From an uncultured Colwellia sp. (lineage in GTDB: Bacteria; Pseudomonadota; Gammaproteobacteria; Enterobacterales; Alteromonadaceae): DNA of 64,000 bases. Location of the stretch: contig CAJXQI010000007.1 of NCBI GenBank assembly GCA_913058395.1, positions 124,001 through 188,000 of the forward strand. The letters are read 5' to 3'. Of the stretch, positions 28,585 to 38,876 are shown piece after piece. A program made the position numbers and the translations under genes. The notes beneath the pieces were generated by a model that was not told the DNA's origin, searched no databases, and saw only the letters and a list, made by a program, of their open reading frames with translations. The first letter of the stretch is position 1; each line of letters begins with the position of its first letter.

Positions 28585-28621
28585 CTACTCTTTTATTATT
28601 TATAAAATTTAAGGATATCAA

Positions 28622-29017
28622 ATGTATAAAACTATAATTTGCGCAATAGAAAATAGTGATGAAGGTGAGCAGGTTTTATCTAAAGCGCACCAAATTGCAC
28701 AGTTATGTAACGCTAAACTGTTGGTAACTCATATAATTCCCTATACGCTGCTGCCTAATGATTATCAGAAAGAACTAAAAGAAAATGCGTTACCTTCAAT
28801 TGAAGCGAAAGCCACCGCTTTAGATATACCGTTGAAAAACGTTACGATAAAATTTGGTAAAGCGTACGAGCAAATTTGTTTACTTGCCGAACATAAAGGT
28901 GCCGATTTGATTGTTCTCGGTACGCATTCAAAGAAAGGCCTTAATGCCTTGATTGGCTCTACGGCAAATGCTGTGGCAAATTATGCTCAATGTGATGTTT
29001 CATTGATTAAAATTTAA
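28622..29017 (+). CDS. Universal stress protein, UspA family
   Basis: A 131-residue single Usp domain beginning YKTIICAIENSDEGEQVL and ending with the ATP-binding signature GTHSKKG-N9-GS (LGTHSKKGLNALIGSTAN), so it is in the nucleotide-binding class. Usp proteins support survival under starvation, oxidative or low-oxygen stress. The upstream FNR-type box suggests anaerobic induction, as for several Usp genes. AAGGA precedes the ATG. It is probably transcribed alone. Confidence 0.87.
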   Translation: MYKTIICAIENSDEGEQVLSKAHQIAQLCNAKLLVTHIIPYTLLPNDYQKELKENALPSIEAKATALDIPLKNVTIKFGKAYEQICLLAEHKGADLIVLGTHSKKGLNALIGSTANAVANYAQCDVSLIKI

Positions 29018-29120
29018 CTTCTTAGTTCTTTTATAACCTTAAGCTCCTGAGAATTTTGTTATTTTGCATGGTAAACTTCAGCAAATTTTAGACGCAAATT
29101 TAAATAGTAAAGGAAGTAGC

Positions 29121-30101
29121 ATGCATTTTGTTATTGTCGGTTGTGGAGCTGTTGGTGGATATTTTGGCGGTCGTTTAGCCCAGCATGGCGAAAATGTGAC
29201 CTTCATAGCACGAGGTCAGCAATTACAGACACTGCAAACATCGGGCTTAACGATCAATAGTATCGAAGGTGATGTTAACTTAAGCAAAGTTAGCGTTGTT
29301 AATGCTGAAAACCTAAGTCTTGATAGCTTAACAACGCCTGCAGATGTTATTTTTCTTTGCGTAAAGTCATATCAATTGCCAACAGCCATTGCCCAAATCA
29401 AACCACTAATTCATCAGCAAACTTGTGTTGTTTCTTTATTAAATGGCGTTAACGCCGCAGATGTTATGCAAGCGCATGGTATTGCCGCAGAAAATATTTT
29501 TGGTGGCTTGGCAAAAATTATTGCTGAAAAAACAGCAGAAGGCGTAATCAATCATACTGGCGCAAAACCTCATGTTACATTAGGTGCTTTTAACTTTGAA
29601 GGTGTAACACATGAGAGTGCAGAGTTAGCATTAGCGAAAAAATCTACTGACACTGAGCAACTCAGCAATATTGCTAAGCGTTTAAAGCTAGCTGGCATTA
29701 GTGTTGGCATAACCAGTGATATTGAACTGGCATTATGGCGAAAGTTTATATTTGTCGCGGCATGGGGTGCGCTAGCATCGGCAAGAAAACTTAACTTAGG
29801 CGAAATACGCTCACAAAGTCATATTGAGTTTTTACTTGAACGTATTATTAATGAATATGCTGATATTGCCCGTAAAATGGGCGTAAACCTTAATAATAAG
29901 CATATCAAAGAAACCTTAACCTTTCTTTCTCGTTTACCTGAAACCAGTGAAACATCAATGCAGCGTGATATTGCCGCAGGGCAACAATCGGAATTTGATA
30001 TTTTGGTTGCGTATCCGATGGCACAAGTAACGGCACTTAATTTATCGGCACCAGTGTTAACGCAATGTTATCAAAAGCTAGTTGCAAGTATGAGTAAATA
30101 G
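29121..30101 (+). CDS. 2-dehydropantoate 2-reductase family protein
   Basis: From the ATG at 29121 the protein has 326 residues with the ApbA/PanE N-terminal dinucleotide fold (IVGCGAVGGYFGG, residues 4-16), FLCVKSYQLPTAI and a C-terminal helical domain with the LWRKFIFVAAWGAL block. PanE reduces ketopantoate with NADPH in pantothenate synthesis. Family members also include other ketoacid reductases, so no symbol is given. The open frame begins at 29064, but the 29121 start has AAAGGAAG 8 bases upstream and begins directly at the Rossmann strand. Confidence 0.82.
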   Translation: MHFVIVGCGAVGGYFGGRLAQHGENVTFIARGQQLQTLQTSGLTINSIEGDVNLSKVSVVNAENLSLDSLTTPADVIFLCVKSYQLPTAIAQIKPLIHQQTCVVSLLNGVNAADVMQAHGIAAENIFGGLAKIIAEKTAEGVINHTGAKPHVTLGAFNFEGVTHESAELALAKKSTDTEQLSNIAKRLKLAGISVGITSDIELALWRKFIFVAAWGALASARKLNLGEIRSQSHIEFLLERIINEYADIARKMGVNLNNKHIKETLTFLSRLPETSETSMQRDIAAGQQSEFDILVAYPMAQVTALNLSAPVLTQCYQKLVASMSK

Positions 30102-30265
30102 CATTGAATGAAGTAAGTTAATGGTCATCATTAAATACAGCATAAATAAAAGTAAAAAAATTATAATAAATAACCAAATTACTGTTGCTAGTACTACAGA
30201 CTGAGTGAACTTTATGCTATCCTTTCGCGAATTTTTATCGTATCAATTAATGTGAAGATTAAATA

Positions 30266-30889
30266 ATGTCTGAAAATAAAATCGAAACTATCGAACAACG
30301 CGTAAGCTACGGTGTAGGTCGTCAATTAGGTGACCAATTACGTAACAATCCTTTTAAAGAATTTGATGTATCTGCTGTTCAAGCAGGTTTAGCTGATGCG
30401 ATTGCAAACGCAGCTAGCCAAGTATCTGATGAAGACTTAAACGAAGCTTTTGGTATTGTATCTCAGAAGATGCAAGAACTAGAGCAAGCTGAAGCTAAAG
30501 AAAAGTCAGCTGAAGGCGAAGCTTTCTTAGTAGAAAATGCTAAGCGTGACGAAGTAACAACAACTGAGTCAGGCTTACAGTACGAAGTTTTAGCAACAGG
30601 CGAAGGCGAAAAGCCAACAGCCGCTAGCACTGTACGTACGCACTACCACGGTACTTTCATCAACGGCGATATCTTTGATAGCTCTGTTGATCGTGGCCAA
30701 CCTGCTGAATTCCCAGTTGGTGGCGTTATCGCTGGTTGGACTGAAGCATTACAGTTAATGACTGAAGGTTCAAAATGGCGTTTATACGTGCCATACAACT
30801 TAGCATACGGTGAACGTGGCTCTCAAGGTGCCATTCCTCCATATGCAACTTTGGTTTTCGAGGTTGAGTTATTAACCATCGTTAGCTAA
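30266..30889 (+). CDS. fklB: FKBP-type peptidyl-prolyl isomerase FklB
   Basis: The 207-residue protein has an N-terminal helical dimerisation part (about 1-95, with QRVSYGVGRQLGDQL) and a C-terminal FKBP domain (VRTHYHGTFINGDIFDSS, PVGGVIAGWTEALQLM, YGERG, PPYATLVFEVELL), the FklB/FkpA layout. No signal peptide is present, so it is the cytoplasmic FklB form. A terminator follows. Its codon use (GCT, GGT, CAC, CGT rich) suggests high expression. Confidence 0.9.
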   Translation: MSENKIETIEQRVSYGVGRQLGDQLRNNPFKEFDVSAVQAGLADAIANAASQVSDEDLNEAFGIVSQKMQELEQAEAKEKSAEGEAFLVENAKRDEVTTTESGLQYEVLATGEGEKPTAASTVRTHYHGTFINGDIFDSSVDRGQPAEFPVGGVIAGWTEALQLMTEGSKWRLYVPYNLAYGERGSQGAIPPYATLVFEVELLTIVS

Positions 30890-30903
30890 TTAAGCTATTT
30901 TTT

Positions 30904-30929
30904 AAAAGCCCTCAATTGAGGGCTTTTTT
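30904..30929 (+). terminator. Terminator after fklB
   Basis: AAAAGCCCTC pairs perfectly with GAGGGCTTTT around AATT, followed by more T. Confidence 0.92.
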
Positions 30930-30975
30930 ATAGGCTTAATTTAAAAATCACTAAAGCTTGGGCAAAATAAAACCA

Positions 30976-31410
30976 ATGTATCAATTAGCTATCGAACAAT
31001 TATTTCAACGCTACCTAAAAGCGTTTCATCAGCAAAATATGGCAGATACTCAGCAGTGTTATCAGTTGCCATGTACTTTGCATACGCCAGATAAAGTTGT
31101 ACTTATTGAAGACGGTAGCGCATTTGAACGAGAGTTTTTAGATATATTCACCGTGCTTAGTCACGCAAAAATAACGCAGTTTGACGCATTAAGGGCCAGT
31201 TTTAGCGAATTGAGCGAAAACTTGCTACTAGCCTGTGTTGATTGGCAGTTTATTGGCGATAATGGTGAAATTTTCACTGACTTTTCAGCTTTTTACCATA
31301 TTGCTTTTAACAATGGGCAATGGAAAATTTTCAATGTTGTTTCGCAAGAGTTAAGCCAGTCGGTTCAGTTAAATACCCCTTTAAACATATCTTATAAAAT
31401 TAATGAGTAG
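30976..31410 (+). CDS. NTF2/SnoaL-like protein
   Basis: A 144-residue protein with the helix then curved-sheet pattern of the NTF2-like fold: YLKAFHQQNMADTQQCYQLP at the start, a middle pair of strands and CVDWQFIGDNGE ... FYHIAFNNGQWKIFNVVSQE at the end. No catalytic residues can be assigned. The frame opens at a TTG (30958), but I take the first ATG. It lies 12 bases before dapB and may be cotranscribed. Its role is unknown. Confidence 0.6.
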   Translation: MYQLAIEQLFQRYLKAFHQQNMADTQQCYQLPCTLHTPDKVVLIEDGSAFEREFLDIFTVLSHAKITQFDALRASFSELSENLLLACVDWQFIGDNGEIFTDFSAFYHIAFNNGQWKIFNVVSQELSQSVQLNTPLNISYKINE

Positions 31411-31422
31411 GAAGCAGTTGTC

Positions 31423-32229
31423 ATGAAAGTGAAAGTAGCTATTTTAGGATGTAGCGGACGCATGGGCCGTAACTTAATACAAGCGGCTATCGAGCATAAA
31501 TCGATTGAGCTTGTTGGTGGCAGTGTTCGTGAAGGCTCATCATTTGAAAACTTTGACCTGGGTGAAATAGCAGGTATTGGTGCCATCGGCAATAAAACCA
31601 CAACGGATTACCAAACTCTTCTAGACGCAGATGTATTAATTGATTTTACTTCAATTGACGCCACACTTGAGCACATACAATGGAGTAAACAGCACAACAA
31701 AGCGTTAGTGATTGGTACCACTGGTTTTTCAGACGCACAAGTCGACACCATTAAAGCGGCTGGCGAGAATATTCCGCTAGTATTAGCGCCAAATACCAGT
31801 GTTGGGGTGAATTTACTGTTTAAATTACTCGAAATTACCGCGAAAGCTATTGGCGACTATACTGATATAGAAATTTTTGAAGCGCATCACCGATTTAAAA
31901 AAGATGCACCTTCAGGTACTGCCGTGAAAATGGGACAAGTCATTGCTGACACATTAGGTCGAGATTTAAATAAAGTCGCGGTTTATGGTCGAGAAGGCAT
32001 CACTGATGAAAGAGATCCAAGCACTATCGGTTTTGCAACTGTGCGTGCTGGCGATATTGTTGGTGAACATACGGCTTACTTTGCTGATATCGGTGAACGC
32101 CTAGAATTAACACATAAAGCCAGTTCACGAATGACTTTTGCACTTGGTGCTATGCGCGCCGCATTTTGGTTAAGTGAAGCACCTGCTGGTTTTTACGACA
32201 TGCAAGATGTTTTAGGGCTGAAAGATTAG
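31423..32229 (+). CDS. dapB: 4-hydroxy-tetrahydrodipicolinate reductase
   Basis: The 268-residue enzyme has the N-terminal NAD(P)-binding [11 protein letters not shown], the [13 protein letters not shown] catalytic block (His-His-Arg-x-Lys-Lys-Asp) and RAGDIVGEH near the C-terminus. It performs the second step of the diaminopimelate/lysine pathway. It lies upstream of carAB as in Shewanella and E. coli, though here dnaKJ is not immediately before it. TAGGAAG supplies the ribosome-binding site. Confidence 0.96.
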   Translation: MKVKVAILGCSGRMGRNLIQAAIEHKSIELVGGSVREGSSFENFDLGEIAGIGAIGNKTTTDYQTLLDADVLIDFTSIDATLEHIQWSKQHNKALVIGTTGFSDAQVDTIKAAGENIPLVLAPNTSVGVNLLFKLLEITAKAIGDYTDIEIFEAHHRFKKDAPSGTAVKMGQVIADTLGRDLNKVAVYGREGITDERDPSTIGFATVRAGDIVGEHTAYFADIGERLELTHKASSRMTFALGAMRAAFWLSEAPAGFYDMQDVLGLKD

Positions 32230-32528
32230 CCAAGCCATCCGGTGAATAAAAACCTGACTAAATGGTTAGTATTTCCGGGTGTTTTGTATAGATAAGTATT
32301 GTTTTTGGCGTCTTTGTAGTAATTTCGTTAAAAACGATGAGTTTTTACATTTTTTACTAGACGAAAGAAACTTCCAAGCGTAAAATAAGTGGATTTTGTC
32401 AAAAATTTACTGTTCATGATGAACTGGTTTTAGTTTTTGGCATTTTTTGTGCGTATCGCTTTTGTAATTAATGGTGAAGTTATTAGTTGTTTCGCCATTG
32501 ATATTCTTTCTTCTTAACGGAGGTTAAA
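32230..32528. other. carA leader region
   Basis: 299 bases between dapB and carA. A small dyad (ACTAA/TTAGT) follows the dapB stop. No clear ArgR or PurR box was found. GTTCATGATGAAC at 32412-32424 is an odd-length palindrome of unknown use. Confidence 0.35.
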
Positions 32529-33662
32529 TTGACTAAATCTGCTATTTTAGTGCTTGAAGACGGCACTGTATTTAAGGGCACCGCTATCGGTGCAGAAGGG
32601 GCGGCTGTTGGTGAAGTAGTATTCAATACTTCAATGACGGGTTACCAAGAAATTCTGACAGATCCTTCGTATGCAGAGCAAATTGTTACCCTAACGTACC
32701 CACATATAGGTAACACAGGTACCAATAGTGAAGATGAAGAATCTAGCACTATTTGGGCTAAAGGTTTAGTTATTCGTGATTTACCGTTATTAGCGAGTAA
32801 TTTTCGAAATGAACAAAGTTTAAGCGACTACTTAAAAGCTAAAAATATTTTAGGTATTGCTGATATTGATACGCGTAAATTAACCCGTATTTTACGTGAA
32901 AAAGGTGCGCAAAACGGCTGTATACTAGCTGGCGACAACCTAGAAGAAGCAACGGCTTTAGCGCAAGCGAAAGACTTTCCTGGTCTTAAAGGCATGGATT
33001 TAGCAAAAGTTGTTTCTACTAAAGAAGCATACCAGTGGACAGAAGGCAGCTGGGAGCTTGGAAAAGGGCACATCACTCCAGAAAACTCTAAGTTTCATGT
33101 GGTTGCTTACGATTTCGGCGCTAAACGTAATATTCTACGTATGTTAGTTGACCGAGGTTGTAAACTTACCGTAGTGCCTGCACAAACTTCTGCCGAAGAT
33201 GTTTTAGCATTAAATCCTGACGGTATTTTCTTATCAAATGGCCCTGGTGACCCTGAGCCTTGTGATTATGCTATTACGGCAATTAAAAAATTCTTAACAA
33301 CAGATATCCCAGTATTTGGTATTTGTTTAGGCCATCAACTACTTGGTTTAGCCAGTGGCGCTAAAACCATCAAAATGAAATTTGGTCATCATGGTGGCAA
33401 TCACCCAGTTAAAGACTTCGAGCGTAATGTTGTGATGATCACTGCACAAAACCATGGTTTTGCTGTTGATGAAAACAATTTGCCTGAAAACTTGGCTGTG
33501 ACACACACATCACTGTTTGATGGTTCAATTCAAGGTATTCACCGCACAGACAAGCCTGCTTTTAGTTTTCAAGGCCATCCTGAAGCGAGCCCTGGTCCTG
33601 CTGATGCAGCACCGTTGTTCGACCATTTCATTGACCTAATCGTTGCTGCTAAAAAAGCGTAG
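32529..33662 (+). CDS. carA: Carbamoyl-phosphate synthase small subunit
   Basis: This 377-residue glutaminase subunit has the class I amidotransferase triad: Cys in [13 protein letters not shown], and His/Glu in GHPEASPGP near the C-terminus. It supplies ammonia from glutamine to CarB for arginine and pyrimidine synthesis. Translation starts at TTG, with CGGAGG 5 bases upstream; E. coli carA also uses UUG, so the start is well supported. carB follows after 29 bases. Confidence 0.97.
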   Translation: MTKSAILVLEDGTVFKGTAIGAEGAAVGEVVFNTSMTGYQEILTDPSYAEQIVTLTYPHIGNTGTNSEDEESSTIWAKGLVIRDLPLLASNFRNEQSLSDYLKAKNILGIADIDTRKLTRILREKGAQNGCILAGDNLEEATALAQAKDFPGLKGMDLAKVVSTKEAYQWTEGSWELGKGHITPENSKFHVVAYDFGAKRNILRMLVDRGCKLTVVPAQTSAEDVLALNPDGIFLSNGPGDPEPCDYAITAIKKFLTTDIPVFGICLGHQLLGLASGAKTIKMKFGHHGGNHPVKDFERNVVMITAQNHGFAVDENNLPENLAVTHTSLFDGSIQGIHRTDKPAFSFQGHPEASPGPADAAPLFDHFIDLIVAAKKA

Positions 33663-33691
33663 ACCCTAGACAAGAGAAGAGAGATTATAAA

Positions 33692-36600
33692 ATGGCAAAA
33701 CGTACAGACTTAAAAACTATCTTGATCTTAGGCGCTGGTCCAATTGTTATTGGTCAAGCATGTGAGTTTGATTATTCTGGCGCACAAGCATGTAAAGCAT
33801 TACGCGAAGAAGGTTACCGAGTAGTATTAGTTAACTCTAACCCAGCAACAATCATGACTGACCCAGAAATGGCTGATGCAACTTACATCGAACCTATTCA
33901 CTGGGAAGTTGTTCGTAAAATTATTGAAAAAGAACGTCCATGTGCGGTATTACCGACTATGGGTGGTCAAACGGCATTAAACTGTGCACTTGAGCTTGAA
34001 GCGAAAGGTGTATTAGCAGAATTTAATGTTGAAATGATTGGCGCTACCGCTGACGCTATTGATAAAGCTGAAGATCGCAGCCGTTTCGACAAAGCCATGA
34101 AAGCAATTGGCTTAGATACTCCACGTGCTGAAATTGTTCATACTATCGCAGAAGCTCATGAAGCAAGCAAAACCTTAGGTTTCCCTTGTATTATTCGCCC
34201 TTCATTTACCATGGGCGGCACGGGTGGCGGTATCGCTTATAACCGCGAAGAATTTGATGAAATTTGTACTCGTGGTTTAGACCTTTCTCCAACGTCAGAA
34301 TTATTGATTGATGAATCATTAATTGGTTGGAAAGAGTATGAAATGGAAGTGGTTCGCGACAAAAATGATAACTGTATCATTATTTGTTCTATCGAAAACT
34401 TTGACCCTATGGGTATTCATACTGGTGACTCAATCACTGTTGCTCCAGCACAAACGCTAACAGACAAAGAATACCAAATCATGCGTAATGCTTCGATTGC
34501 GGTATTGCGTGAAATTGGCGTTGAAACAGGTGGTTCAAACGTACAATTTGGTATTTGTCCTGATACTGGCCGTATGGTTATTATTGAGATGAACCCTCGT
34601 GTATCTCGCTCGTCGGCACTTGCTTCAAAAGCAACAGGTTTCCCAATTGCAAAAATTGCAGCGAAACTTGCTGTAGGTTATACGTTAGATGAATTAACTA
34701 ACGATATTACTGGCGGTGCTACACCAGCGTCATTCGAACCGACTATCGATTACGTTGTAACTAAGATTCCACGTTTTAACTTTGAAAAGTTCGCAGGCAG
34801 TGAAGATAGACTTACTACCCAAATGAAATCGGTTGGCGAAGTGATGTCAATTGGTCGTAACCAGCAAGAGTCACTACAAAAAGCGTTACGCGGCTTAGAA
34901 GTTGGCGTAAATGGTTTTGACTCTATGGTTGATGTAACTCAGCCAGGTGCTAAAACTAAAATCATGCATGAATTGCAAGAAGCTGGCTCTGACCGAATTT
35001 GGTATATTGCCGATGCATTTCGTTTAGGTTTAACGGTTGATGATATCTTCCGCTTAACAAAAGTTGATCGCTGGTTCTTAGTACAAATTGAAGACATTAT
35101 TTTAGAAGAAGCGAAAGTTGCTGAAGGTGGTTTAAAAGTATTAACGCCTGAGTACTTGCGTAAGTTAAAACGTAAAGGTTTTGCTGATTCTCGTTTAGCG
35201 GCATTAATTGGTGTTGCTGAAGCTGAAGTGCGTAAAAAACGCCACAATGCTGACATATTCCCAGTATATAAGCGTGTTGATACTTGTGCTGCTGAGTTTA
35301 GCTCTGATACGGCTTACATGTACTCAACGTATGATGAAGAATGTGAAGCTAACCCAACAGATAATGACAAAATCATGATTTTAGGTGGCGGTCCAAACCG
35401 TATCGGTCAAGGTATTGAATTTGATTACTGTTGTGTACATGCAGCATTAGCACTTCGTGAAGACGGTTATGAAACTATCATGGTTAACTGTAACCCTGAA
35501 ACGGTTTCAACTGATTACGATACTTCTGATCGTTTATACTTTGAATCAATTACCTTTGAAGATGTGCTTGAAATTGTCCGTATCGAGAAGCCAAAAGGCG
35601 TTATCGTACAATATGGCGGTCAAACACCACTTAAATTAGCTCGTGCCCTAGAAGCCGCTGGCGTACCAATTATTGGTACTTCGCCAGATGCGATTGACCG
35701 CGCCGAAGACAGAGAACGCTTCCAACAAGCGGTTGACCGTTTAGGTTTATTACAACCTGAAAACGCGACAGTAACTTCACTAGATGAAGCCATGGCGAAA
35801 GCTGAAGCTATTGGCTTTCCATTAGTGGTTCGTCCATCTTATGTTTTAGGTGGTCGCGCAATGGAAATTGTTTACGACTTAGATGATTTACGCCGTTACA
35901 TGACTGAAGCAGTAAGTGTTTCTAACGATTCACCAGTACTACTTGACCATTTCTTAGATGACGCAATTGAAGTTGATATTGATGTTGTTTGTGATGGTAC
36001 TGATGTTGTTGTAGGCGGTATTATGCAACATATCGAACAAGCGGGCGTTCACTCTGGTGACTCTGCATGTTCATTACCGGCCTACAGCTTAAGCCAAGAA
36101 GTTCAAGATGTAATGCGTAAGCAAGTAACCGACTTAGCCTTTGAACTTGGCGTAAACGGTTTAATGAATACGCAAATGGCAGTTAAAGACGGTAAAGTTT
36201 ACTTAATTGAAGTAAACCCACGTGCTGCGCGTACTATTCCATTTGTTTCAAAAGCAACTGCTGTGCCTTTAGCGAAAGTTGGTGCTCGTGTTATGGCGGG
36301 TAAATCTTTGAAAGAACAGGGCATTACGAAAGAAGTTATTCCTCCATATTTTTCTGTTAAAGAAGTGGTTATTCCATTTAACAAGTTCCACGGTAGTGAC
36401 CCGCTTGTTGGCCCAGAAATGCGCTCAACAGGTGAAGTAATGGGCGTTGGCGATACCTTTGAAGAAGCTTATGCTAAAGCTAACTTAGGTGCTGGCGTAT
36501 CAGTACCAAAAGATGGTCGTGCATTAATCTCAGTACGTAATAGCGATAAAGAACGTGTTGTTGAGCTAGCAAAACAAATGGTTGCATTAGGCTATGATGT

Positions 36601-36910
36601 TGATGCAACGCATGGTACTGCGGTTATTCTTGGTGAAGCGAACATACCTTGTCGTTTAGTGAACAAAGTTCACGAAGGTCGTCCGCATATTCTTGATAGA
36701 ATTAAAAATGGCGAGTACAACTACATTATTAATACTACAGAAGGTCGCAAAGCGATTGAAGATTCTAAAGTTTTACGTGGTGGTGCTTTACGTTATAAAG
36801 TCGCATATACTACAACATTGAACGCTGCATTTGCCGCTTGTCAATCACATGCTGCTGATGACCGTAACGTTGTAACGTCAATTCAAGAGTTACATAAACG
36901 TTGTAAATAA
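33692..36910 (+). CDS. carB: Carbamoyl-phosphate synthase large subunit
   Basis: The 1072-residue protein has the expected two homologous ATP-grasp halves. The first starts [21 protein letters not shown] and the second [20 protein letters not shown] near residue 560. An oligomerisation region lies between them and a C-terminal MGS-like allosteric domain (about 940-1072) after them. It makes carbamoyl phosphate from bicarbonate, ammonia and two ATP. It forms an operon with carA. Confidence 0.97.
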   Translation: MAKRTDLKTILILGAGPIVIGQACEFDYSGAQACKALREEGYRVVLVNSNPATIMTDPEMADATYIEPIHWEVVRKIIEKERPCAVLPTMGGQTALNCALELEAKGVLAEFNVEMIGATADAIDKAEDRSRFDKAMKAIGLDTPRAEIVHTIAEAHEASKTLGFPCIIRPSFTMGGTGGGIAYNREEFDEICTRGLDLSPTSELLIDESLIGWKEYEMEVVRDKNDNCIIICSIENFDPMGIHTGDSITVAPAQTLTDKEYQIMRNASIAVLREIGVETGGSNVQFGICPDTGRMVIIEMNPRVSRSSALASKATGFPIAKIAAKLAVGYTLDELTNDITGGATPASFEPTIDYVVTKIPRFNFEKFAGSEDRLTTQMKSVGEVMSIGRNQQESLQKALRGLEVGVNGFDSMVDVTQPGAKTKIMHELQEAGSDRIWYIADAFRLGLTVDDIFRLTKVDRWFLVQIEDIILEEAKVAEGGLKVLTPEYLRKLKRKGFADSRLAALIGVAEAEVRKKRHNADIFPVYKRVDTCAAEFSSDTAYMYSTYDEECEANPTDNDKIMILGGGPNRIGQGIEFDYCCVHAALALREDGYETIMVNCNPETVSTDYDTSDRLYFESITFEDVLEIVRIEKPKGVIVQYGGQTPLKLARALEAAGVPIIGTSPDAIDRAEDRERFQQAVDRLGLLQPENATVTSLDEAMAKAEAIGFPLVVRPSYVLGGRAMEIVYDLDDLRRYMTEAVSVSNDSPVLLDHFLDDAIEVDIDVVCDGTDVVVGGIMQHIEQAGVHSGDSACSLPAYSLSQEVQDVMRKQVTDLAFELGVNGLMNTQMAVKDGKVYLIEVNPRAARTIPFVSKATAVPLAKVGARVMAGKSLKEQGITKEVIPPYFSVKEVVIPFNKFHGSDPLVGPEMRSTGEVMGVGDTFEEAYAKANLGAGVSVPKDGRALISVRNSDKERVVELAKQMVALGYDVDATHGTAVILGEANIPCRLVNKVHEGRPHILDRIKNGEYNYIINTTEGRKAIEDSKVLRGGALRYKVAYTTTLNAAFAACQSHAADDRNVVTSIQELHKRCK

Positions 36911-36991
36911 TATTATTTTTAAGATGAATTTGTTAGGATTGAAATAAATAGTAAATTCATTTTTAAATTTTATTTAAGCGAATTATTTTAT

Positions 36992-37034
36992 AAAGGTGGT
37001 TACCTGCTATTAGTAGCATAGGTAAACCGCCTTT
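36992..37034 (+). other. Long hairpin in the carB-greA leader
   Basis: AAAGGTGGTT and AACCGCCTTT arms (one T-G wobble) enclose a second ACCT/AGGT and CTA/TAG stem around TTAG, then TTCTTGTT follows. It is terminator-like and sits 24 bases before greA, so it may end carAB transcripts and attenuate greA. Confidence 0.6.
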
Positions 37035-37057
37035 CTTGTTATAGAAAGAAGAGTAAA

Positions 37058-37534
37058 ATGACAAAATACCCAATGACACTTCTTGGTGCTGAGCAGCTAA
37101 AAGAAGAGCTAAAATTTTTAAAAACAGAAAAGCGTCCACGCATTGTCAAAGACATTGCTGATGCACGTGAGCACGGCGACTTAAAAGAAAATGCGGAATA
37201 CCACGCTGCCAAAGAAGAGCAAGGTTTCTGTGAAGGGCGAATTCAAGATATTGAAGGTCGCTTATGTAATGCTCAAGTTATCGATGTAACGAAAATACCT
37301 AACAATGGTAAAGTTATCTTCGGTACGACAGTTAAATTGTTGAATATTGATACTGAAGTTGAAGTGACTTACAAAATAGTAGGTGACGATGAAGCTGATT
37401 TTAAAACTGGTCGCATTTCATTAAACTCGCCTATCGCGCGTGGTTTAATTGGTAAAGAAGTTGATACTGAAATCGAAATAACAACTCCTGGTGGCGTTGT
37501 TGAATATGAGATTATTTCAGTAGATCATATTTAA
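37058..37534 (+). CDS. greA: Transcription elongation factor GreA
   Basis: A standard-length 158-residue GreA: an N-terminal coiled coil with [25 protein letters not shown] (the acidic tip Asp41/Glu44 region) and a C-terminal FKBP-like domain with [12 protein letters not shown] and [13 protein letters not shown]. It rescues backtracked RNA polymerase by stimulating transcript cleavage. The leader hairpin upstream recalls the attenuated greA leader of E. coli. A hairpin terminator follows. Confidence 0.96.
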   Translation: MTKYPMTLLGAEQLKEELKFLKTEKRPRIVKDIADAREHGDLKENAEYHAAKEEQGFCEGRIQDIEGRLCNAQVIDVTKIPNNGKVIFGTTVKLLNIDTEVEVTYKIVGDDEADFKTGRISLNSPIARGLIGKEVDTEIEITTPGGVVEYEIISVDHI

Positions 37535-37566
37535 GTTATTACTCAGCGTTAACTATGCACAAGTAC

Positions 37567-37607
37567 AATAAATGCTCCCATACTTAGTTTAAGTCAGAGC
37601 ATTTATT
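37567..37607 (+). terminator. Terminator after greA
   Basis: AATAAATGCTC pairs perfectly with GAGCATTTATT; an inner ACTTA/TAAGT stem around GTT gives a two-part hairpin, with a weakly T-rich tail. Confidence 0.6.
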
Positions 37608-37690
37608 ACTAGTTATAATCATGATCGTAACTATTAAAAGTCAGTAGCTATTAACTAAGACTCTAAGCCATATCAGCAGAGTATTAATAT

Positions 37691-38035
37691 TTACTGACTT
37701 TTTTGTGCCTGAAAAACGACATCATGCTTACAACTAATCGCTTTAACATTACTATAACCTATACGTTTTAGTTGCTCTGCAGCTAATACTGCACGGCCAC
37801 CTGAAACACAATGCAAGTAAATCTCCATATCAGCTTCAGCACAGTACTTTGCAATATTCATTTCTAAAACACCGCGAGGAATTTGTATTGACCCTTCAAC
37901 TGTTGAGGTATTGCATTCTGCAGGCTCTCGAACATCAATAAAGGTCGCATTTTTATTTTTAAAGGCTTGTTCAGCACTTATGCACTCAACAGACTCTTTC
38001 GCTTGGGCAACTAATTCAGGTACAGATAAAATCAT
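37691..38035 (-). CDS. Rhodanese-like single-domain protein
   Basis: A 114-residue rhodanese domain with the FIDVREPAE strand (residues 32-40) and the active-site loop HCVSGGR with Cys76 and Arg81. It lacks a signal peptide, so it is a cytoplasmic GlpE/PspE-like sulfurtransferase that carries persulfide sulfur. A second Cys (SCKHDV) is near the end. It is monocistronic, converges with greA and is flanked upstream by a palindromic repeat element. Confidence 0.85.
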   Translation of the reverse strand: MILSVPELVAQAKESVECISAEQAFKNKNATFIDVREPAECNTSTVEGSIQIPRGVLEMNIAKYCAEADMEIYLHCVSGGRAVLAAEQLKRIGYSNVKAISCKHDVVFQAQKSQ

Positions 38036-38069
38036 TTCAAAACCTTTTTTACTATTTATGTAGTATTAA

Positions 38070-38230
38070 TACTAATATCATTAAATTAGTGCCTACTTTT
38101 GCTAGTTAAAATAATCCTAGGCTGCGTTGCTCTTAATCACAATAGCTAGCTATTGCTCAATCGAGCGTCTTGCCTTGATTCATTCTTTCTACGCAAAACA
38201 AGATCACGAACTTAATGAAATTGATATAAC
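38070..38230. repeat. Palindromic MITE-like intergenic element
   Basis: About 160 bases with imperfect inverted ends: left ACTAATATCATTAAATTAGTG, right (reverse complement) TTATATCAATTTCATTAAG... The centre is a perfect 16-base palindrome (CAATAGCTAGCTATTG, 38140-38155). The palindrome centre coincides with the element centre. It has no coding capacity and occupies most of the 331-base gap between the rhodanese gene and yhbY. Confidence 0.55.
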
Positions 38231-38313
38231 ATTCTATGCCAAGGTAAAAATATTGTATATTAGTTTTTTCTAATGTAGTGGGTTTGTTACTTTTGATAAT
38301 CATCCAGATACAA

Positions 38314-38335
38314 AAAAAGGGCAGTAGCCCTTTTT
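38314..38335 (-). terminator. Terminator of yhbY
   Basis: AAAAAGGGC/GCCCTTTTT stem with a 4-base loop; on the minus strand it continues into T7G. Confidence 0.88.
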
Positions 38336-38366
38336 AACGTAAAACATAATCAGTGTTAGAAAATGA

Positions 38367-38663
38367 TTAGATTTTCGGCACGCGAATTTTCTTTTCTTCG
38401 CCTTGGCGGAAAACAACGAGTGTTTTACCGATAACTTGCACTTTAGTTGAGTTTGTTTCACGACAAATCGCTTCAACAATAAGTGCTTTAGTTTCACGAT
38501 CATCGGTTGGAATTTTAACTTTGATTAATTCGTGATGATTTAAAGCGAAATCGATTTCTGCAACTACCGCTTCAGTAAGGCCGTTGTTACCAAGTAATAC
38601 AACGGGTTTAAGGCTATGTGCTAGGCCTTTTAAATATTGGATTTGTTTTTTATTTAAGATCAT
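38367..38663 (-). CDS. yhbY: RNA-binding protein YhbY (CRS1-YhbY domain)
   Basis: From the ATG at 38663 the protein has 98 residues and is a single CRM domain: LNKKQIQYLKGLAHSLKPVV, LGNNGLTEAVVAEID (GxxG-like RNA loop), HELIKVKI and GKTLVVFRQ. YhbY binds the pre-50S ribosome. It is divergent from rlmE, the conserved arrangement in gammaproteobacteria. The frame opens two codons earlier at TTG, but the ATG is taken. Confidence 0.93.
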   Translation of the reverse strand: MILNKKQIQYLKGLAHSLKPVVLLGNNGLTEAVVAEIDFALNHHELIKVKIPTDDRETKALIVEAICRETNSTKVQVIGKTLVVFRQGEEKKIRVPKI

Positions 38664-38876
38664 TAACAATTTTCGTTACAAGTTAGCTTGAATTATCACT
38701 ATTTTACCTCCATCTAGTTTGTAATACTAATATTGTTTACTAAGTGACAGCTTTTAAATGTACTTTTTTAGTGATTTTATATAAGAATTAGTGCCTTTAT
38801 CTTGGTAGTTAGTAGTAAAATAAGTGTATAACTGGGCTGTATAGCCTTGAACCGCATAATTATATAAGTGGAATAA

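Larger units (their letters stand above)
28225..28621. other. Intergenic region of 397 bases with several signals
   Basis: In order it contains the dsbA terminator, an FNR-type box, a nine-codon frame with a strong ribosome-binding site and a hairpin before the universal stress protein gene. Each is listed separately. Confidence 0.5.

Noticed and set aside
32243-32256. Possible ArgR half-box (TGAATAAAAA) upstream of carA
   Set aside because: The second half (ATTCA) is missing, so it does not support ArgR control.
37636-37702. Inverted repeat AAAAGTCAGTA/TACTGACTTTT spanning the rhodanese stop codon
   Set aside because: A loop of 45 bases and overlap with coding sequence make a functional hairpin unlikely.
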